Shown: positions 32,456-42,167, counted from the first letter of the stretch. The stretch: DNA of 64,000 bases from Myxococcus dinghuensis (GCF_024198235.1 NZ_JAKCFB010000021.1:62001-126000), one strand, 5' to 3'. The notes: generated from the letters alone by a model not told the origin. Numbers and translations: made by a program.

Positions 32456-35400
32456 TCAGTACTCGTTGCTCCAGATGAGGTCGAGGCCGCCCGAGCGCGC
32501 GTCGCCATACTGGCCTTCCAGGCTCCAGCGCGGGCTGAACTGGTACTCGAAGCGGACCGCGTTGGAGTTCTCCCCCTGCTGGATGTTGGCGCCCACGCGG
32601 CCGGTGTAGCCGACGTAGATCTTGTCCGTCACGTAGGTGCCCACCTCCAGCTTGGTGCCGGCGAAGCCCGCGCCGCCCGCCTCGATGGAGAGCACGTCCA
32701 GCGGCAGCTTCGCGGCCAGGGCCTTGCGGGCCTCGTTGGCGACGAGCGAGCCCACCACGGAGGCCGCCTGGGCGCTGGCCGTCATGGACGCGCCGGAGCC
32801 GCGCTCGAGGGTGCGGCGGCCGGTGGCCAGCAGCGTGTAGATTTCGGACTCCGGCAGTGGCGGCTCGCTCGTGGGCTTGAGGGTGATGTCGCGCCCCTGG
32901 CCACGGATGGTGACGAACACCGTGACGTTGGCGCTCTCGTTGCGGTGCTCGGCGGTGACGTTGATGTACGGGACGGCGGCGGGGCCGGTGAAGCTCACCA
33001 TGCTGTCGCGCTGCACGTCGAAGCGGCGGCCCAGCACGTCCACCCGGCCGCGCAGCACGCGGACCTGCCCGAACAAGCGCGCCGTGTCCGTGTACTCGAC
33101 GCGGAAGTCCTCGGACAGCCCCAGCTCCACGTTGAGGTCGGAGCCCTTCACCCACAGGTTGCGGGGCGCGTTCACGTTGATCCAATAGCTGCGCGGACGC
33201 GCGTTCCCCTCGCCCTCGTCCGTGTCCTCCTCGCCGCTGCCGCCGGTGGCGACGACCGCGGGGGGAGGCGTGGCCTCCGCGGAGGGGGGCTGCGCTTGCG
33301 GCGTGGGCTCTCCCGGTGACGGGAGCTGCTGTTGCCGGCGCCTGCGCCGCTCGATGGGCACGCCCTTGCGCACGAGCACGATGTCGTCGGGCCGCTCCAA
33401 CGCCTGGAGGTCCTTGCGCTTGACCTCCGGCAGCTCGATGGTGGCCTCGGGGATGGAGACGTTGCGCAGGTTGACGAGCTGGTTGGTGAGGGTGCCCTCC
33501 ACCTTGGCGCGCATGCTGAGCAGCGCCATCAACTGGTCGTCGTAGATGATGGGGAAGTTGCGGGCGACCAGCGGGTAGGGCCTCGCCTTGTCGGAGGTCA
33601 GCTCGAACTCGCCCGCGCCGTTGCGCGTCGCCGTCAGGGGCGCCTCCAGCGTCAGCGTTCCGGCGCCGGCCTTCGCCGACAGCGTCTTCACCGCGAGCTT
33701 CTCGCGGCTGGCCTCGAGGTCCAGTTGGATTTCGCGGTACTCGCCCAGCCCCATCAATCCCAGCCGTCCGTCCCGCCACGTCAGCCGGCCCTGGAAGCCG
33801 GGCGCTCCGAGCGTGCCGTCCAGCTTCGCGTCCGCGCGAATCATCCCGCCGATGCTGCGCAGCATCTCCACCGAGCCGGAGAGGAAGGTGGGGTCGAAGT
33901 CGCGCGCCTCCAGCTTCACCTCCACGGGGGCCTTCGCGGTCTCCAGGCCTCGCTGGATGGCCGGCAGCGACACGTCCATCCGCAGGCCGCCGTCCACCAG
34001 CAGCGTGCCGCCCGACGGGGAGGTGAGCAGGAGGTCGAACGCGGATCGCGCCTCCGCGTAGCCGTAGTGCAGCCGCGCCTGTCCCAGCGCGAGGTCGCCC
34101 ATGCCCAGCTTCTGCACGCCCGCGGTGAGCTCCACCCGGGGCGTGTCCAGCGTCCCGCGCGCGCCCATCTCCACGGAGAGCACGCCCTGGATGCCGCGCG
34201 CCGCCTTGCCCCGGGGCGTGCCCACGCCCTGCACGCGCGCCTTCGCCACGCCGGGCAGGTGCTGCAGGTCCACCGGCCCCAGGCGCCCCTTGAGCTGGAA
34301 GGGGATGTGGCCGTAGACCTCGCGGTCCTGCAGCGCGCCCAGGGGCGCGTCCAGCGTGGCGTCCAACTGCGCCAGCGGCCCGTCGTCTCGCTGCGAGGCG
34401 AGCGTCACCTTCACGTTCTTGTCGGTGCCCACGACGCCCAGTTGGGTGTCCACCGGCGGCAGGCCGTAGGCGGTGAGCGCCTGGCCCGTCACGTTCAGGC
34501 GGGCCTGGGGCACCAGCGCGGAGCCGGTGAAGTTCAACTGCGCGGACACCGTGCCGCCCGCCTGCTCCAGCCCACCCACGCCCTCGAACGAGGCCAGGGG
34601 CAGGTCCGCCACGCGCGCCTCCAGGTCCAGCACGGTCGTCAGGAGCGTCTCCAGCGTGGGGGGATTCGCCAACAGGCCGGAGGGCGTGAAGGGCGTGCGC
34701 AGCGACACATACGTCTGCGAGCCCAGGCCCTGGATGTCCAGCCGCGCGTCCAGCGTGTCGTCCTCGCGGTCCGACGCCGCGCGCAGCTCCAGGTCCAGCG
34801 GGTCCTTCAGCGAGAAGCCCGGCGGCGGCGCCGTATAGGTGAGCTGCCGGCCGCGCATCACGAAGGACACCTTCGGCTCGCGCGCGGGGCCGGAGACCTC
34901 CAGCTGCGCGGACACGCTGCCGCCCACCGGGTCCTCGCGGCCGACGAGCTTCACCGTCCCGGCCACGTCCACGTCCTCCAGCTTCACGTTCAGGGACATG
35001 GGGTCGCGGCGCCGGCGCAGGAGCCCCTGCACCGGCACGTCGAAGTCCGCGCCGAGCCGCGCCACCGGCAGGCTGGCCTCCAGCCGGCCCGAGGCGCGGT
35101 CCTTCACGTAGCGCGCGTCGACCAGGACCTGGAGCTGCTCGTAGCCCTTCGCCCGGCCATCCCGCCACTGGAGCCGCGCTTGCGCGTCGGGCCTCGGCAG
35201 CCGGCCCGTCGCCGCGGCGAAGCCCGTCACCGTGCCGCCCAGCCCCAACGACTCCGGCACGGCCACGCGCGGCAGGAGCCCCAGGTCCACGCCGTCCAGC
35301 TCCACGCGCGCGGTGAGCTGCTCGCCCGCCAGGGCCCCCACCACGGAGAGCGACTGGGACCCCGCGGAGAGCACCAGCGCGGGCTCCACCGCCACGCGGC

Positions 35401-37177
35401 CCCCGCCGAAGCCCACGTGCGTGGGGCGCTGGAGCTTCCACGTCGCCTCCGGCCACGACAGCGTCAGCGTCCGCACGGCCAGGCCCTGGCCGTCCTCGTC
35501 CACCACGCCGCCCAGCATGAGGCCCAGCGGCGCGTCATGCATCGCGCGCACGGTGGCCTCCAGGTTCCGGTCGTCCGTGGCGATGGTGGCGGACAGGTCG
35601 CGGAAGTCGCGCCCGCCCGCGTGCAGCGAGCCCACCAGCAGCGTGGCGTCCGTGGTGAAGGGCCGCGTCACGTCCGGCACCTTCGCGTCGAGGGTGAGGT
35701 TGCGCACCGCGATGTCGCCGTAGACCAGCGAGGTGAACATGCCCTCCGCGCTGACGGCCGGCGCCCGCGGCGGCCCCTCCGCCCGCAGCTCCAGCGTGCC
35801 GCTGCCCGCCAGCGGCGGCACCGCGCCGGGGAGCAGCTTCGTCAGCGCGTTGGACAGCAGCGCCAGGTTGCCCGCCGAGAGGCTCGCGTCCACGCGCAGC
35901 GCGTCCAGGTTGCCCACGCCCCTGGCCTGGAGCGACGCGCCCGGCACCAGCACCAGCAACCGCTCCAGCGTGTACTGGCCGTCCTTCGCGCGCGCGTGCA
36001 GCTCCACGGGCCCCAGCGGCTGGCCCAGCAAGCGCGACGGGGACACGGTGAGGTCCACCTCGCCGTCCAGCGTCTCCAGCCGCGTGCCACCTCCGCGCGC
36101 CTTCAGGTCCGCGGACAGGTTCGTCTTCGGGCCCTCGTCCAGCAGCGCGGAGAGGTCCACGTCGCGCGCCTTCACCGTCACGCCGCGCGTGCGCAGGTGC
36201 TCCAGGTCGAGGTCCCCGTCCACGTCCAGCCTCGCGTCGGCGGCGCGCGCCTGGGCGGTGACACGCGCCACGTCGCCGGCCAGGCCCGCCTTGCCCTCGA
36301 GCGACACGGGGACGCGCAGCGGGTACTCCGGCGCGAAGCCGCGCACCAGCTCCGGCGGGACCGACAGCCGCCGCAGGTCCAGCTCCGCCGTCAGCGCGGC
36401 GGTGGGCGGCTGGCCCGGAGGCGGCTCGGGCGGCAGCTTCACCGCGCCGCTCGCGTCGAGCACCAGCCCCGCGGCCTCCAGGTCCAGCGTGGCGCGCAGG
36501 TCGCCCTCCTCGCCGCCGCCCTCCACGCGCAGCCGCACCGGCCCCTTCGTGGGCAGCTCGAGCGCGGCGGTGGCCTCCAGCTTCGCGCCCACGCCCTGGG
36601 TCGCCGCCGCGAAGTGGCCGGAGGCGCGCGCCTCGAGCGCCGACAGCCGCGCCCTGCGCTCACCGCCGTCCTCCAGCTCCTGCCGGAAGTCGACGTAGCC
36701 CTGTGTCAGCACCACGTCGCGCGCCTCCACGCGCAGCTTGCCGCGAGGGGAGGGCGGCTCCTCGGGCTTGGGCACCCGGGGCGCGAGGGCCCGCGACAGG
36801 TTGAGGCCCCGCTCGTCCTGGGCGAGGTACAGCCGGGGCGCGTCCACGCGCACCTCGGTCAGGTCCACCCGCTGGCTCAAGAGGCCGCCCAGCCGCACGC
36901 GCGCCTCCACGCGGGCAATCTCCGCCACCAGCTCGCCCTCCGGGTCGTACAGCTTCACCCCCGTGAGGACGGCGCCCGGCGGCGTCAGGTCCAGCGCGCC
37001 CACCTCCAGCCGGCCGGAGAACTGCTCGTTCGCCAGCTCGAGCCCCTTGCTCACGAGGAACGCCTCCCCGGGCGAGGAGGTCAACCAGGTGAGCGCGCCC
37101 AGCACGACGAGCACGACCAGGGCCACGAGCCCGAGCGCCCCCCACCGCAGCCGTCGCCCCCAGCGTCGCGCGCTCAA
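32456..37177 (-). CDS. tamB: TamB-like translocation and assembly protein
   Basis: About 1573 aa if started at the TTG at 37177, which sits inside the tamA stop (TTGA) with GGAGAGG 4 nt upstream; no ATG gives a better start. A single N-terminal signal anchor (LGLVALVVLVVLGALTWL) is followed by more than 1100 residues of repeated beta-strands forming the long groove of the TamB/AsmA-like family. The C-terminal ~400 residues match the TamB (DUF490) domain: NLWVKGSDLNVELG, LRGRVDVLGRRFDVQ, GTKLEVGTYVTDKIYVGYTGRVG and a last strand 'IWSNEY'. TamB spans the periplasm and helps insert outer-membrane proteins or move phospholipid between membranes with TamA. Confidence 0.9.
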   Translation of the reverse strand: MSARRWGRRLRWGALGLVALVVLVVLGALTWLTSSPGEAFLVSKGLELANEQFSGRLEVGALDLTPPGAVLTGVKLYDPEGELVAEIARVEARVRLGGLLSQRVDLTEVRVDAPRLYLAQDERGLNLSRALAPRVPKPEEPPSPRGKLRVEARDVVLTQGYVDFRQELEDGGERRARLSALEARASGHFAAATQGVGAKLEATAALELPTKGPVRLRVEGGGEEGDLRATLDLEAAGLVLDASGAVKLPPEPPPGQPPTAALTAELDLRRLSVPPELVRGFAPEYPLRVPVSLEGKAGLAGDVARVTAQARAADARLDVDGDLDLEHLRTRGVTVKARDVDLSALLDEGPKTNLSADLKARGGGTRLETLDGEVDLTVSPSRLLGQPLGPVELHARAKDGQYTLERLLVLVPGASLQARGVGNLDALRVDASLSAGNLALLSNALTKLLPGAVPPLAGSGTLELRAEGPPRAPAVSAEGMFTSLVYGDIAVRNLTLDAKVPDVTRPFTTDATLLVGSLHAGGRDFRDLSATIATDDRNLEATVRAMHDAPLGLMLGGVVDEDGQGLAVRTLTLSWPEATWKLQRPTHVGFGGGRVAVEPALVLSAGSQSLSVVGALAGEQLTARVELDGVDLGLLPRVAVPESLGLGGTVTGFAAATGRLPRPDAQARLQWRDGRAKGYEQLQVLVDARYVKDRASGRLEASLPVARLGADFDVPVQGLLRRRRDPMSLNVKLEDVDVAGTVKLVGREDPVGGSVSAQLEVSGPAREPKVSFVMRGRQLTYTAPPPGFSLKDPLDLELRAASDREDDTLDARLDIQGLGSQTYVSLRTPFTPSGLLANPPTLETLLTTVLDLEARVADLPLASFEGVGGLEQAGGTVSAQLNFTGSALVPQARLNVTGQALTAYGLPPVDTQLGVVGTDKNVKVTLASQRDDGPLAQLDATLDAPLGALQDREVYGHIPFQLKGRLGPVDLQHLPGVAKARVQGVGTPRGKAARGIQGVLSVEMGARGTLDTPRVELTAGVQKLGMGDLALGQARLHYGYAEARSAFDLLLTSPSGGTLLVDGGLRMDVSLPAIQRGLETAKAPVEVKLEARDFDPTFLSGSVEMLRSIGGMIRADAKLDGTLGAPGFQGRLTWRDGRLGLMGLGEYREIQLDLEASREKLAVKTLSAKAGAGTLTLEAPLTATRNGAGEFELTSDKARPYPLVARNFPIIYDDQLMALLSMRAKVEGTLTNQLVNLRNVSIPEATIELPEVKRKDLQALERPDDIVLVRKGVPIERRRRRQQQLPSPGEPTPQAQPPSAEATPPPAVVATGGSGEEDTDEGEGNARPRSYWINVNAPRNLWVKGSDLNVELGLSEDFRVEYTDTARLFGQVRVLRGRVDVLGRRFDVQRDSMVSFTGPAAVPYINVTAEHRNESANVTVFVTIRGQGRDITLKPTSEPPLPESEIYTLLATGRRTLERGSGASMTASAQAASVVGSLVANEARKALAAKLPLDVLSIEAGGAGFAGTKLEVGTYVTDKIYVGYTGRVGANIQQGENSNAVRFEYQFSPRWSLEGQYGDARSGGLDLIWSNEY

Positions 37178-39291
37178 AACGCCTCTCCAATGGACAGGTG
37201 CAGCGCGCACTGTCCGTCTGGCGCTCCCGCGAACGTGTCCGAGCGGGAGGTGGGGCCATCCTGCTTCCACTTGCTGCCGATGCCGAAGCAGCCACCGGCA
37301 GTGGGATAGATGTACCCCGGCGTGGCGACGGGCAATCCCCGGCCGATGTTCAACCGGCGCGCGAGGTCCAGCCGCACCGGGCCCACCACCGTGAGGTAGC
37401 GCAGCCCCAGGCCCACCGCGTGGTAGTGGTCGGGACCGAACAGCGTGGGCGCTCCCCGGTGCTCGAAGCCCTCCACGCCCACCAGGCCCGAGTCCCAGAA
37501 GGCCGCTACCATGATGCTGCTGGACAGCTGGTAGCGCAGCTCCACCGACGACTCGAAGAGGCTGTTGCCGCCCACCGGCACCGTGTCCCACTCCGAGGTC
37601 TGCGTCGTCTCCGGCACGCCGTCCCCGTCCAGGTCCTCCGTCCTGGGCAGCGCGACCATGGGCGACAGGCGCTGGCCGTTGAAGCCGCGCATGGACGTGG
37701 CGCCGCCGGAGAAGAAGCGCGTGACGATGGAGCTCTGCGTGTCGTTCGCGGGGTTGAGCGTGCCCAGGCGCAGCTTGGCGGCCAGCACCACCTGCCGGTC
37801 CTGTCCGAACGAGCGGTAGAAGCGCAGGTCCGGCAACACGCGCACGTAGGTGAAGTCACCCTGGAGGATGCCGCCGCCCTTCTGGACGGACAGGCTCAGG
37901 TAGAAGCCGTCCCGGGGCTCGATGGGGTCGTCGCGCCGGTCCCACGCGAAGGCCACCTCGAGGAAGCTCAGCGCCACGTTGCACTGCGTCTGGTCCGCGG
38001 GGCAGCCGAGCACCACCGGCGGCACGCGCGAGTCCGCGCTCACGCGCCCCGACAGCCGGTAGATCTGGAGGTTGTAGGACGGGAAGACGGAGAAGCTGCG
38101 GTGCGGCTGCCAGATGACGCCCGTCTGGAGCCGGCCCCCGTAGTAGTCGTACGCCTGCTCCAGGCCCTTCTCCAGGGTGATGGACGACTGCTGCCGCAGG
38201 TCCCGCAGCAGGAAGCGGGGCTGCTCGTATTCGCCCGTCACCTCGAAGACGGGGCCGTGCTTCGTGGAGGACAGGATGTTGGGGATGTACGCGTAGCCCA
38301 CGCGCCCCCGCACCGTCACGCGGCGCAGGCCGCCCAGGAAGTTGCGGTGGGTCCACTCCCCCAGCAGGCGTCCCTCCTGCCGGGCCGCGTCCACGCCGAC
38401 ACCGCCGCCCAGCCGCACGGACCGGAAGGGCGCCTCGCGCACGTCCACCACCACCGGCACGGACGCGGACTCGCGGTCCGGCGCGCCCCGGTTCACCTTC
38501 ACCGCGCCGAACACGCCCATCCGGAACACGCGCGCCTGGGCGTCCGCCAGCGCCGTCTCGCTGTACCAGTCTCCCTTCTTCAGCGAGCCCTGCACCTGCT
38601 CGATGATGCGGCGCGGTGGCACCTGGGGGTTGGCGTCCGTGGCGACGAACGTGTTGCCGAAGCGGTAGCGCAGCCCCGGCTTCGCGTCGAGCCGCACGTT
38701 CGCCAGCCGCGTCTCCACGTCCACCTGCACCTCGCCCGTCACCTCCGCCTCCGCGTAGCCCAGGTCCTTGAGCCGGTCCTGGATGAGCCCCTTCACCTCT
38801 TCCCAGGGGCCCTCGCGGAACACGTCGCCCTTCTCGAGGGGCAGCTTGGCCTCCACCCGCTCGCGGTGCTCCGGCGTCAGGGCCTCCAGGCCGGTGACGG
38901 TGATGTCCCCGATGCGCGTGGGCTCGCCCTCGCTCACCTGGACGGACAGCGCCACCTCGTTGCCGTCCTCCTGCTTCACGTCGCTGTTCACGACCTCGGC
39001 CTGGTAGAAGCCCTGGGCCTGGTAGTAGCGCTCGATGCGGCGCAGGTCCGCCTGCCACGCGTTGGGGTCGAAGTAGTGGGGCCCTCCGAAGGGCCAGAAC
39101 GCCCACCACGGCGTCTCCGAGGTGAGGATGCGGTCCTTGATGGCCCCTTTCTTCACCTGCTTCGTGCCCTCGATGTCCAGGCTGACGACCTTGGGACCCG
39201 GGGGCGGAGTGGACGTGGTGGCACACGCCGTGAGCCACAGGGGCACGGCGAGCGTGGCGAGGCGGAGGATTCGGAGAAGGTCGACGGCCAC
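37174..39291 (-). CDS. tamA: TamA/BamA-family (Omp85) outer-membrane protein with lipobox
   Basis: About 705 aa from a GTG at 39291. A signal peptide ends in LTAC, a good lipobox (first Cys ~20), so the mature protein may be lipidated. POTRA-like domains follow (~30-340: VVSLDIEGTKQVKKGAIKDR; ITVTGLEALTPEHRE; VKVNRGAPD). The barrel covers ~350-705 with the Omp85 loop-6 motif SMRGF (near 560) and a last strand before SIGEAF. A lipidated TamA is the TamL arrangement described in Bacteroidetes and Chlorobi. It is directly followed by tamB with a 4-nt overlap. The long open frame upstream to 42090 runs antisense to malQ and is not real. Confidence 0.88.
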   Translation of the reverse strand: MAVDLLRILRLATLAVPLWLTACATTSTPPPGPKVVSLDIEGTKQVKKGAIKDRILTSETPWWAFWPFGGPHYFDPNAWQADLRRIERYYQAQGFYQAEVVNSDVKQEDGNEVALSVQVSEGEPTRIGDITVTGLEALTPEHRERVEAKLPLEKGDVFREGPWEEVKGLIQDRLKDLGYAEAEVTGEVQVDVETRLANVRLDAKPGLRYRFGNTFVATDANPQVPPRRIIEQVQGSLKKGDWYSETALADAQARVFRMGVFGAVKVNRGAPDRESASVPVVVDVREAPFRSVRLGGGVGVDAARQEGRLLGEWTHRNFLGGLRRVTVRGRVGYAYIPNILSSTKHGPVFEVTGEYEQPRFLLRDLRQQSSITLEKGLEQAYDYYGGRLQTGVIWQPHRSFSVFPSYNLQIYRLSGRVSADSRVPPVVLGCPADQTQCNVALSFLEVAFAWDRRDDPIEPRDGFYLSLSVQKGGGILQGDFTYVRVLPDLRFYRSFGQDRQVVLAAKLRLGTLNPANDTQSSIVTRFFSGGATSMRGFNGQRLSPMVALPRTEDLDGDGVPETTQTSEWDTVPVGGNSLFESSVELRYQLSSSIMVAAFWDSGLVGVEGFEHRGAPTLFGPDHYHAVGLGLRYLTVVGPVRLDLARRLNIGRGLPVATPGYIYPTAGGCFGIGSKWKQDGPTSRSDTFAGAPDGQCALHLSIGEAF

Positions 39292-39456
39292 GGGGTGTTC
39301 ATACCCGGAAGGCAAGCGTCTGACGCGTCTCCAGGTGGACGTTCGTCCGCCATTGTCGCATTCCAACGTCCCGGCGCCGGCGCGTGTGTCCGCTGGTCCT
39401 TGCCCTCCGGGGAGAGTCGCGTGCAAGCCGGGCCGAGGTGCGCCAGATTGGGCCCC

Positions 39457-39765
39457 ATGGTCCAGTCCCGGCGAATGCGGCTCCTGGTTTTCGGTGTGCT
39501 CTCGGCGCTCGGCTCCGCCTGCGGCGTGGACGAGGACGAGGTCGTGCGGCTCAAGGAAGGCGAGAGCCTGGCGGACGCCCCGTACTGCAGCTCCGTGGGC
39601 TGCACCGGTGCCTACGAGTTCTGCGCGGAGTTGTTCTTCGATTTCGGTCGCTCCCCGCCGCTGTGCATCACCGACGACATCTGCGAGCGGCTGGAGTGCG
39701 CGAACTCCAACCGCCGCTGCGCCATCTTCGACGGCTTCCCCGGCCAGGTGAAGTGCATCGACTGA
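39457..39765 (+). CDS. Small secreted Cys-containing protein
   Basis: The protein has 102 aa, starting at the ATG at 39457 (another at 39475). The N-terminus has a signal peptide (LLVFGVLSALGSACG), with a weak lipobox ending in Cys. The mature part is acidic (VDEDEVVRLKEGE) and then has YCSSVGCTGAYEFCAEL, LCITDDICERLECANSNRRC and VKCID: nine or so Cys that could form disulfides. No family recognised. It is encoded divergently from tamA and converges on malQ. It may be a surface-exposed or periplasmic protein. Confidence 0.65.
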   Translation: MVQSRRMRLLVFGVLSALGSACGVDEDEVVRLKEGESLADAPYCSSVGCTGAYEFCAELFFDFGRSPPLCITDDICERLECANSNRRCAIFDGFPGQVKCID

Positions 39766-39813
39766 TGAAGTGGAGGGGCTCCGGACCGGGGTGACGCCCC
39801 GCGGGGCCCCCGG

Positions 39814-39836
39814 GGCCGGGAGGTCCGCTCCCGGCC
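39814..39836. terminator. Hairpin between convergent small-protein and malQ genes
   Basis: GGCCGGGAG (39814-39822), a 5-nt loop and CTCCCGGCC (39828-39836) form a perfect 9-bp stem, lying 49 nt after one stop and 28 nt after the other. Placed between convergent genes, it could serve both as a terminator, though neither side has a T run. Confidence 0.5.
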
Positions 39837-39863
39837 GGGGCCTTCGCCGTGTCGGGCGCCCGC

Positions 39864-41414
39864 TCAGCGCCGCGCGGACGCGGTGAGCCAGGCCAGCCGC
39901 TCCGCGGCCTCGCGCGTCCGCGGCTCCGTCAGCAGCGACGACGTGTCCTGGGCGATGCGATAGGCCCAGTTCGAGTCGCTCATGGAGCCCGGCAGGTTGA
40001 TGCGGTCGCGCGTGCCGAGGATGTCCTGCCAGGGCAGCACGCACAGCTCGCTCGACGCGTTGAGCGCCGCGGCGAGCAGCGCGCGGAGCAGGTCCGGCGT
40101 CACCTCGCGCGTCACCGTCACCCCGTGCAGCTCCGGCCACGCGCGGGCGGCGGCGGCGCGCTCGTCGTCGCGCGCGCCCTCCCACCACTCCACCATCGTG
40201 TCCGTGTCGTGGGTGCCCGTCGTGACCAGGGAGATGGCGGGGAAGTGGTGCGGGTCGCGGTAGACGTGGTCGTCGCGCTCCCAGCGCATGACGCGGTAGC
40301 CGGGCAGCTTCAGGTCCGCGAGGATGTGGCGCACGAAGGGCGGGATGACGCCCAGGTCCTCGGCGACGATGCCGGCGCCCTCGGACAGCAGCTCGAAGTG
40401 CCTGCGGCCCTGCCGCTGGTGGCTCTGCTCGTCCGGGGGGATGAAGCGCCCGGTGGGCGTCTGCTCGTCGCGGATCCACTGGCGGAAGTAGCCCACCGCG
40501 TGGTCCACGCGCCGCAGGTCGTAGTAGCTGGCCGCCTTCTTCGCGCGCGCCTTGAGCCACGCGTAGTCGTCCTTCTGCATGGCGGCGAAGTCGAAGTAGG
40601 GCAGGCCCCAGTCCTGGCCGGTGGCGGAGAAGTCGTCCGGCGGCACGCCCAGCCGCGCGTCGCGGCGCAGGATGGTGGGGTAGGCCCAGCAGTCCGCGCT
40701 GTCCTGGCCGATGATGAAGGGCTCGTCTCCGCACAGCAGCACCTGGTGCTCGGCGGCGCGGGCGCGCGCGGCGTCCCACTGCTGCTCCGCCACCCACTGC
40801 AGCCACGCGTGGTAGCGCACGCGGCGCTCCAGCTCGGACGCCTTGGCGGCGAGCGCCTCCGGCTCGCGCGTGCGCAGGGGCTCCGGCCACTCCCACCAGG
40901 CGCGGCGCTGCTCCTGCTCGCTGATGGCGGTGAACAGGGCGTAGTTCTCCAGCCACTCGCCCTGGGCGGCGCGCCACTGGCGGAAGGCGCGGGCGCGCTC
41001 GGACTGGCTGGCCCAGTGGTGCTCCTCGAAGTGGTCGAACGCGCGGGCGAAGGCCGCGTCCTTCAGGGGGAACACCAGGTCGTAGCGCACGCGCGGCGCG
41101 GCGCGGGCCTCGGCCAGTTGCTGGCGCTGCGCGTCGGACAGCGCGCCCTCGCCGCCGGAGGCGATGAACTCCGGCAACTGGTGCAGGTCGATGAAGAGCG
41201 GGTTGAGACCGAAGGCCGAGCGCGTCGCGTACGGGCTCGAGTCCCCGGGCGCGGTGGGCAGCAGCGGCAGCAGCATCAGCATCCGCTGGCGGGCGGCCTT
41301 CATCCAGGCGAACAGCCCGTCGAGCGCGCCGAAGTCGCCGATGCCGAAGTCCGTCCGGGAGCGGAGCGAGAACAGGGGGAGCAGGAGACCGGAGAGCCGG
41401 CCGTGGTTGGACAT
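39864..41414 (-). CDS. malQ: 4-alpha-glucanotransferase (amylomaltase)
   Basis: About 516 aa from the ATG at 41414 (upstream frame open to 41540). The GH77 features are present: 'GLLLPLFSLRSRTDFGIGDFG' at the N-terminus, SPYATRSAFGLNPLFIDL, the nucleophile/acid regions RVDHAVGYFRQW and GAGIVAEDLGVIPPFVR (catalytic Asp and Glu), and STGTHDTDTMVEWW-like GTHDTDT. It moves maltodextrin segments between glucans in the cytoplasm, in glycogen and maltose metabolism. It converges on the small secreted protein gene and diverges from the DNA glycosylase gene. The other alpha-glucan enzyme of the window (GH13) lies 25 kb away. Confidence 0.92.
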   Translation of the reverse strand: MSNHGRLSGLLLPLFSLRSRTDFGIGDFGALDGLFAWMKAARQRMLMLLPLLPTAPGDSSPYATRSAFGLNPLFIDLHQLPEFIASGGEGALSDAQRQQLAEARAAPRVRYDLVFPLKDAAFARAFDHFEEHHWASQSERARAFRQWRAAQGEWLENYALFTAISEQEQRRAWWEWPEPLRTREPEALAAKASELERRVRYHAWLQWVAEQQWDAARARAAEHQVLLCGDEPFIIGQDSADCWAYPTILRRDARLGVPPDDFSATGQDWGLPYFDFAAMQKDDYAWLKARAKKAASYYDLRRVDHAVGYFRQWIRDEQTPTGRFIPPDEQSHQRQGRRHFELLSEGAGIVAEDLGVIPPFVRHILADLKLPGYRVMRWERDDHVYRDPHHFPAISLVTTGTHDTDTMVEWWEGARDDERAAAARAWPELHGVTVTREVTPDLLRALLAAALNASSELCVLPWQDILGTRDRINLPGSMSDSNWAYRIAQDTSSLLTEPRTREAAERLAWLTASARR

Positions 41415-41547
41415 GGTGCGGCGCAATCTGCCCCAGCCCTGCCCCGGAGTGAACTGCCGCGATGCCGCGATGTGCCGTGGTGCTTTCCGCTGGCGGACGA
41501 TGTCCCCGGCCTGGGCGCCGCCGACTGTTGGCCGGTACAATCCGACC

Positions 41548-42132
41548 GTGAGTCCGCTGCCCGTCTCCTTCTACGCCCGCCCCGCCCTGGAGGTAGCCCG
41601 TGACCTCCTGGGGACCCACCTCGTGGTCGTCCAGGACGGCCTGCGCCGGGTGGGGCGCATCGTCGAGACGGAGGCCTACATCGGCGAGCACGACCTGGCC
41701 TGCCACGCGTCCAAGGGCCTCACCCCGCGCACGGAGGTCATGTTCGGCCCGGCGGGGCGCGCGTACGTCTACCTCATCTACGGGATGCACCGGTGCTTCA
41801 ACGTCGTCACGGACGCGCCCGGGGTGGGGGCCGCGGTGCTGGTGCGCGCGGTGGAGCCGGTGGAGGGGCTGGAGGTGGACGCGCGCACGGATGGCCCCGG
41901 CCGGCTGTGCAAGGCGCTGGGGCTGACGCTCGGCCACAACCGCGAGGACCTCCAGTCGCCCGGGCTGCACCTGCTGCCCGGCATCCCCGTGTCGTCGTCC
42001 CGGGTGGAGCGCGGGCCGCGCATCGGCGTGGACTACGCGGGGGCGTGGGCCGCCGAACCCTTCCGACTGTGGGTTCGGGACAGTCAACACGTCAGCAAGC
42101 GGCCTGCGCCGAGGGCTCGCAACCGGCCTTGA
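41548..42132 (+). CDS. mpg: Alkyladenine (3-methyladenine) DNA glycosylase, AAG/MPG family
   Basis: The protein has 194 aa from a GTG at 41548. The family core is clear: RIVETEAYIGEHDLACHAS with the catalytic Glu, TPRTEVMFGPAGRAYVYLIYGMHRCFNVV with the intercalating Tyr-containing segment, and GPGRLCKALG. It removes 3-methyladenine and other alkylated purines by flipping them out of DNA. Length is normal for bacterial members. It starts the cluster mpg-sigma-antisigma-rlmN; the gap to the sigma gene is 35 bp, so co-expression is likely. Confidence 0.93.
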   Translation: MSPLPVSFYARPALEVARDLLGTHLVVVQDGLRRVGRIVETEAYIGEHDLACHASKGLTPRTEVMFGPAGRAYVYLIYGMHRCFNVVTDAPGVGAAVLVRAVEPVEGLEVDARTDGPGRLCKALGLTLGHNREDLQSPGLHLLPGIPVSSSRVERGPRIGVDYAGAWAAEPFRLWVRDSQHVSKRPAPRARNRP

Positions 42133-42167
42133 CGAAGGCGCTTCCGGCTGGTTGGGTGCGCCCCGCC

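Noticed and set aside
33332-37309. A 1325-aa open frame on the plus strand opposite tamB
   Set aside because: It is the complementary frame of a GC-rich gene: low-complexity Arg/His/Gln/Gly text, no conserved motif and full overlap with the well supported tamB.
39292-42090. Extension of the tamA frame through malQ to give 1638 aa
   Set aside because: The added part has no domain, overlaps malQ on the same strand and removes the clear signal peptide at 39291.
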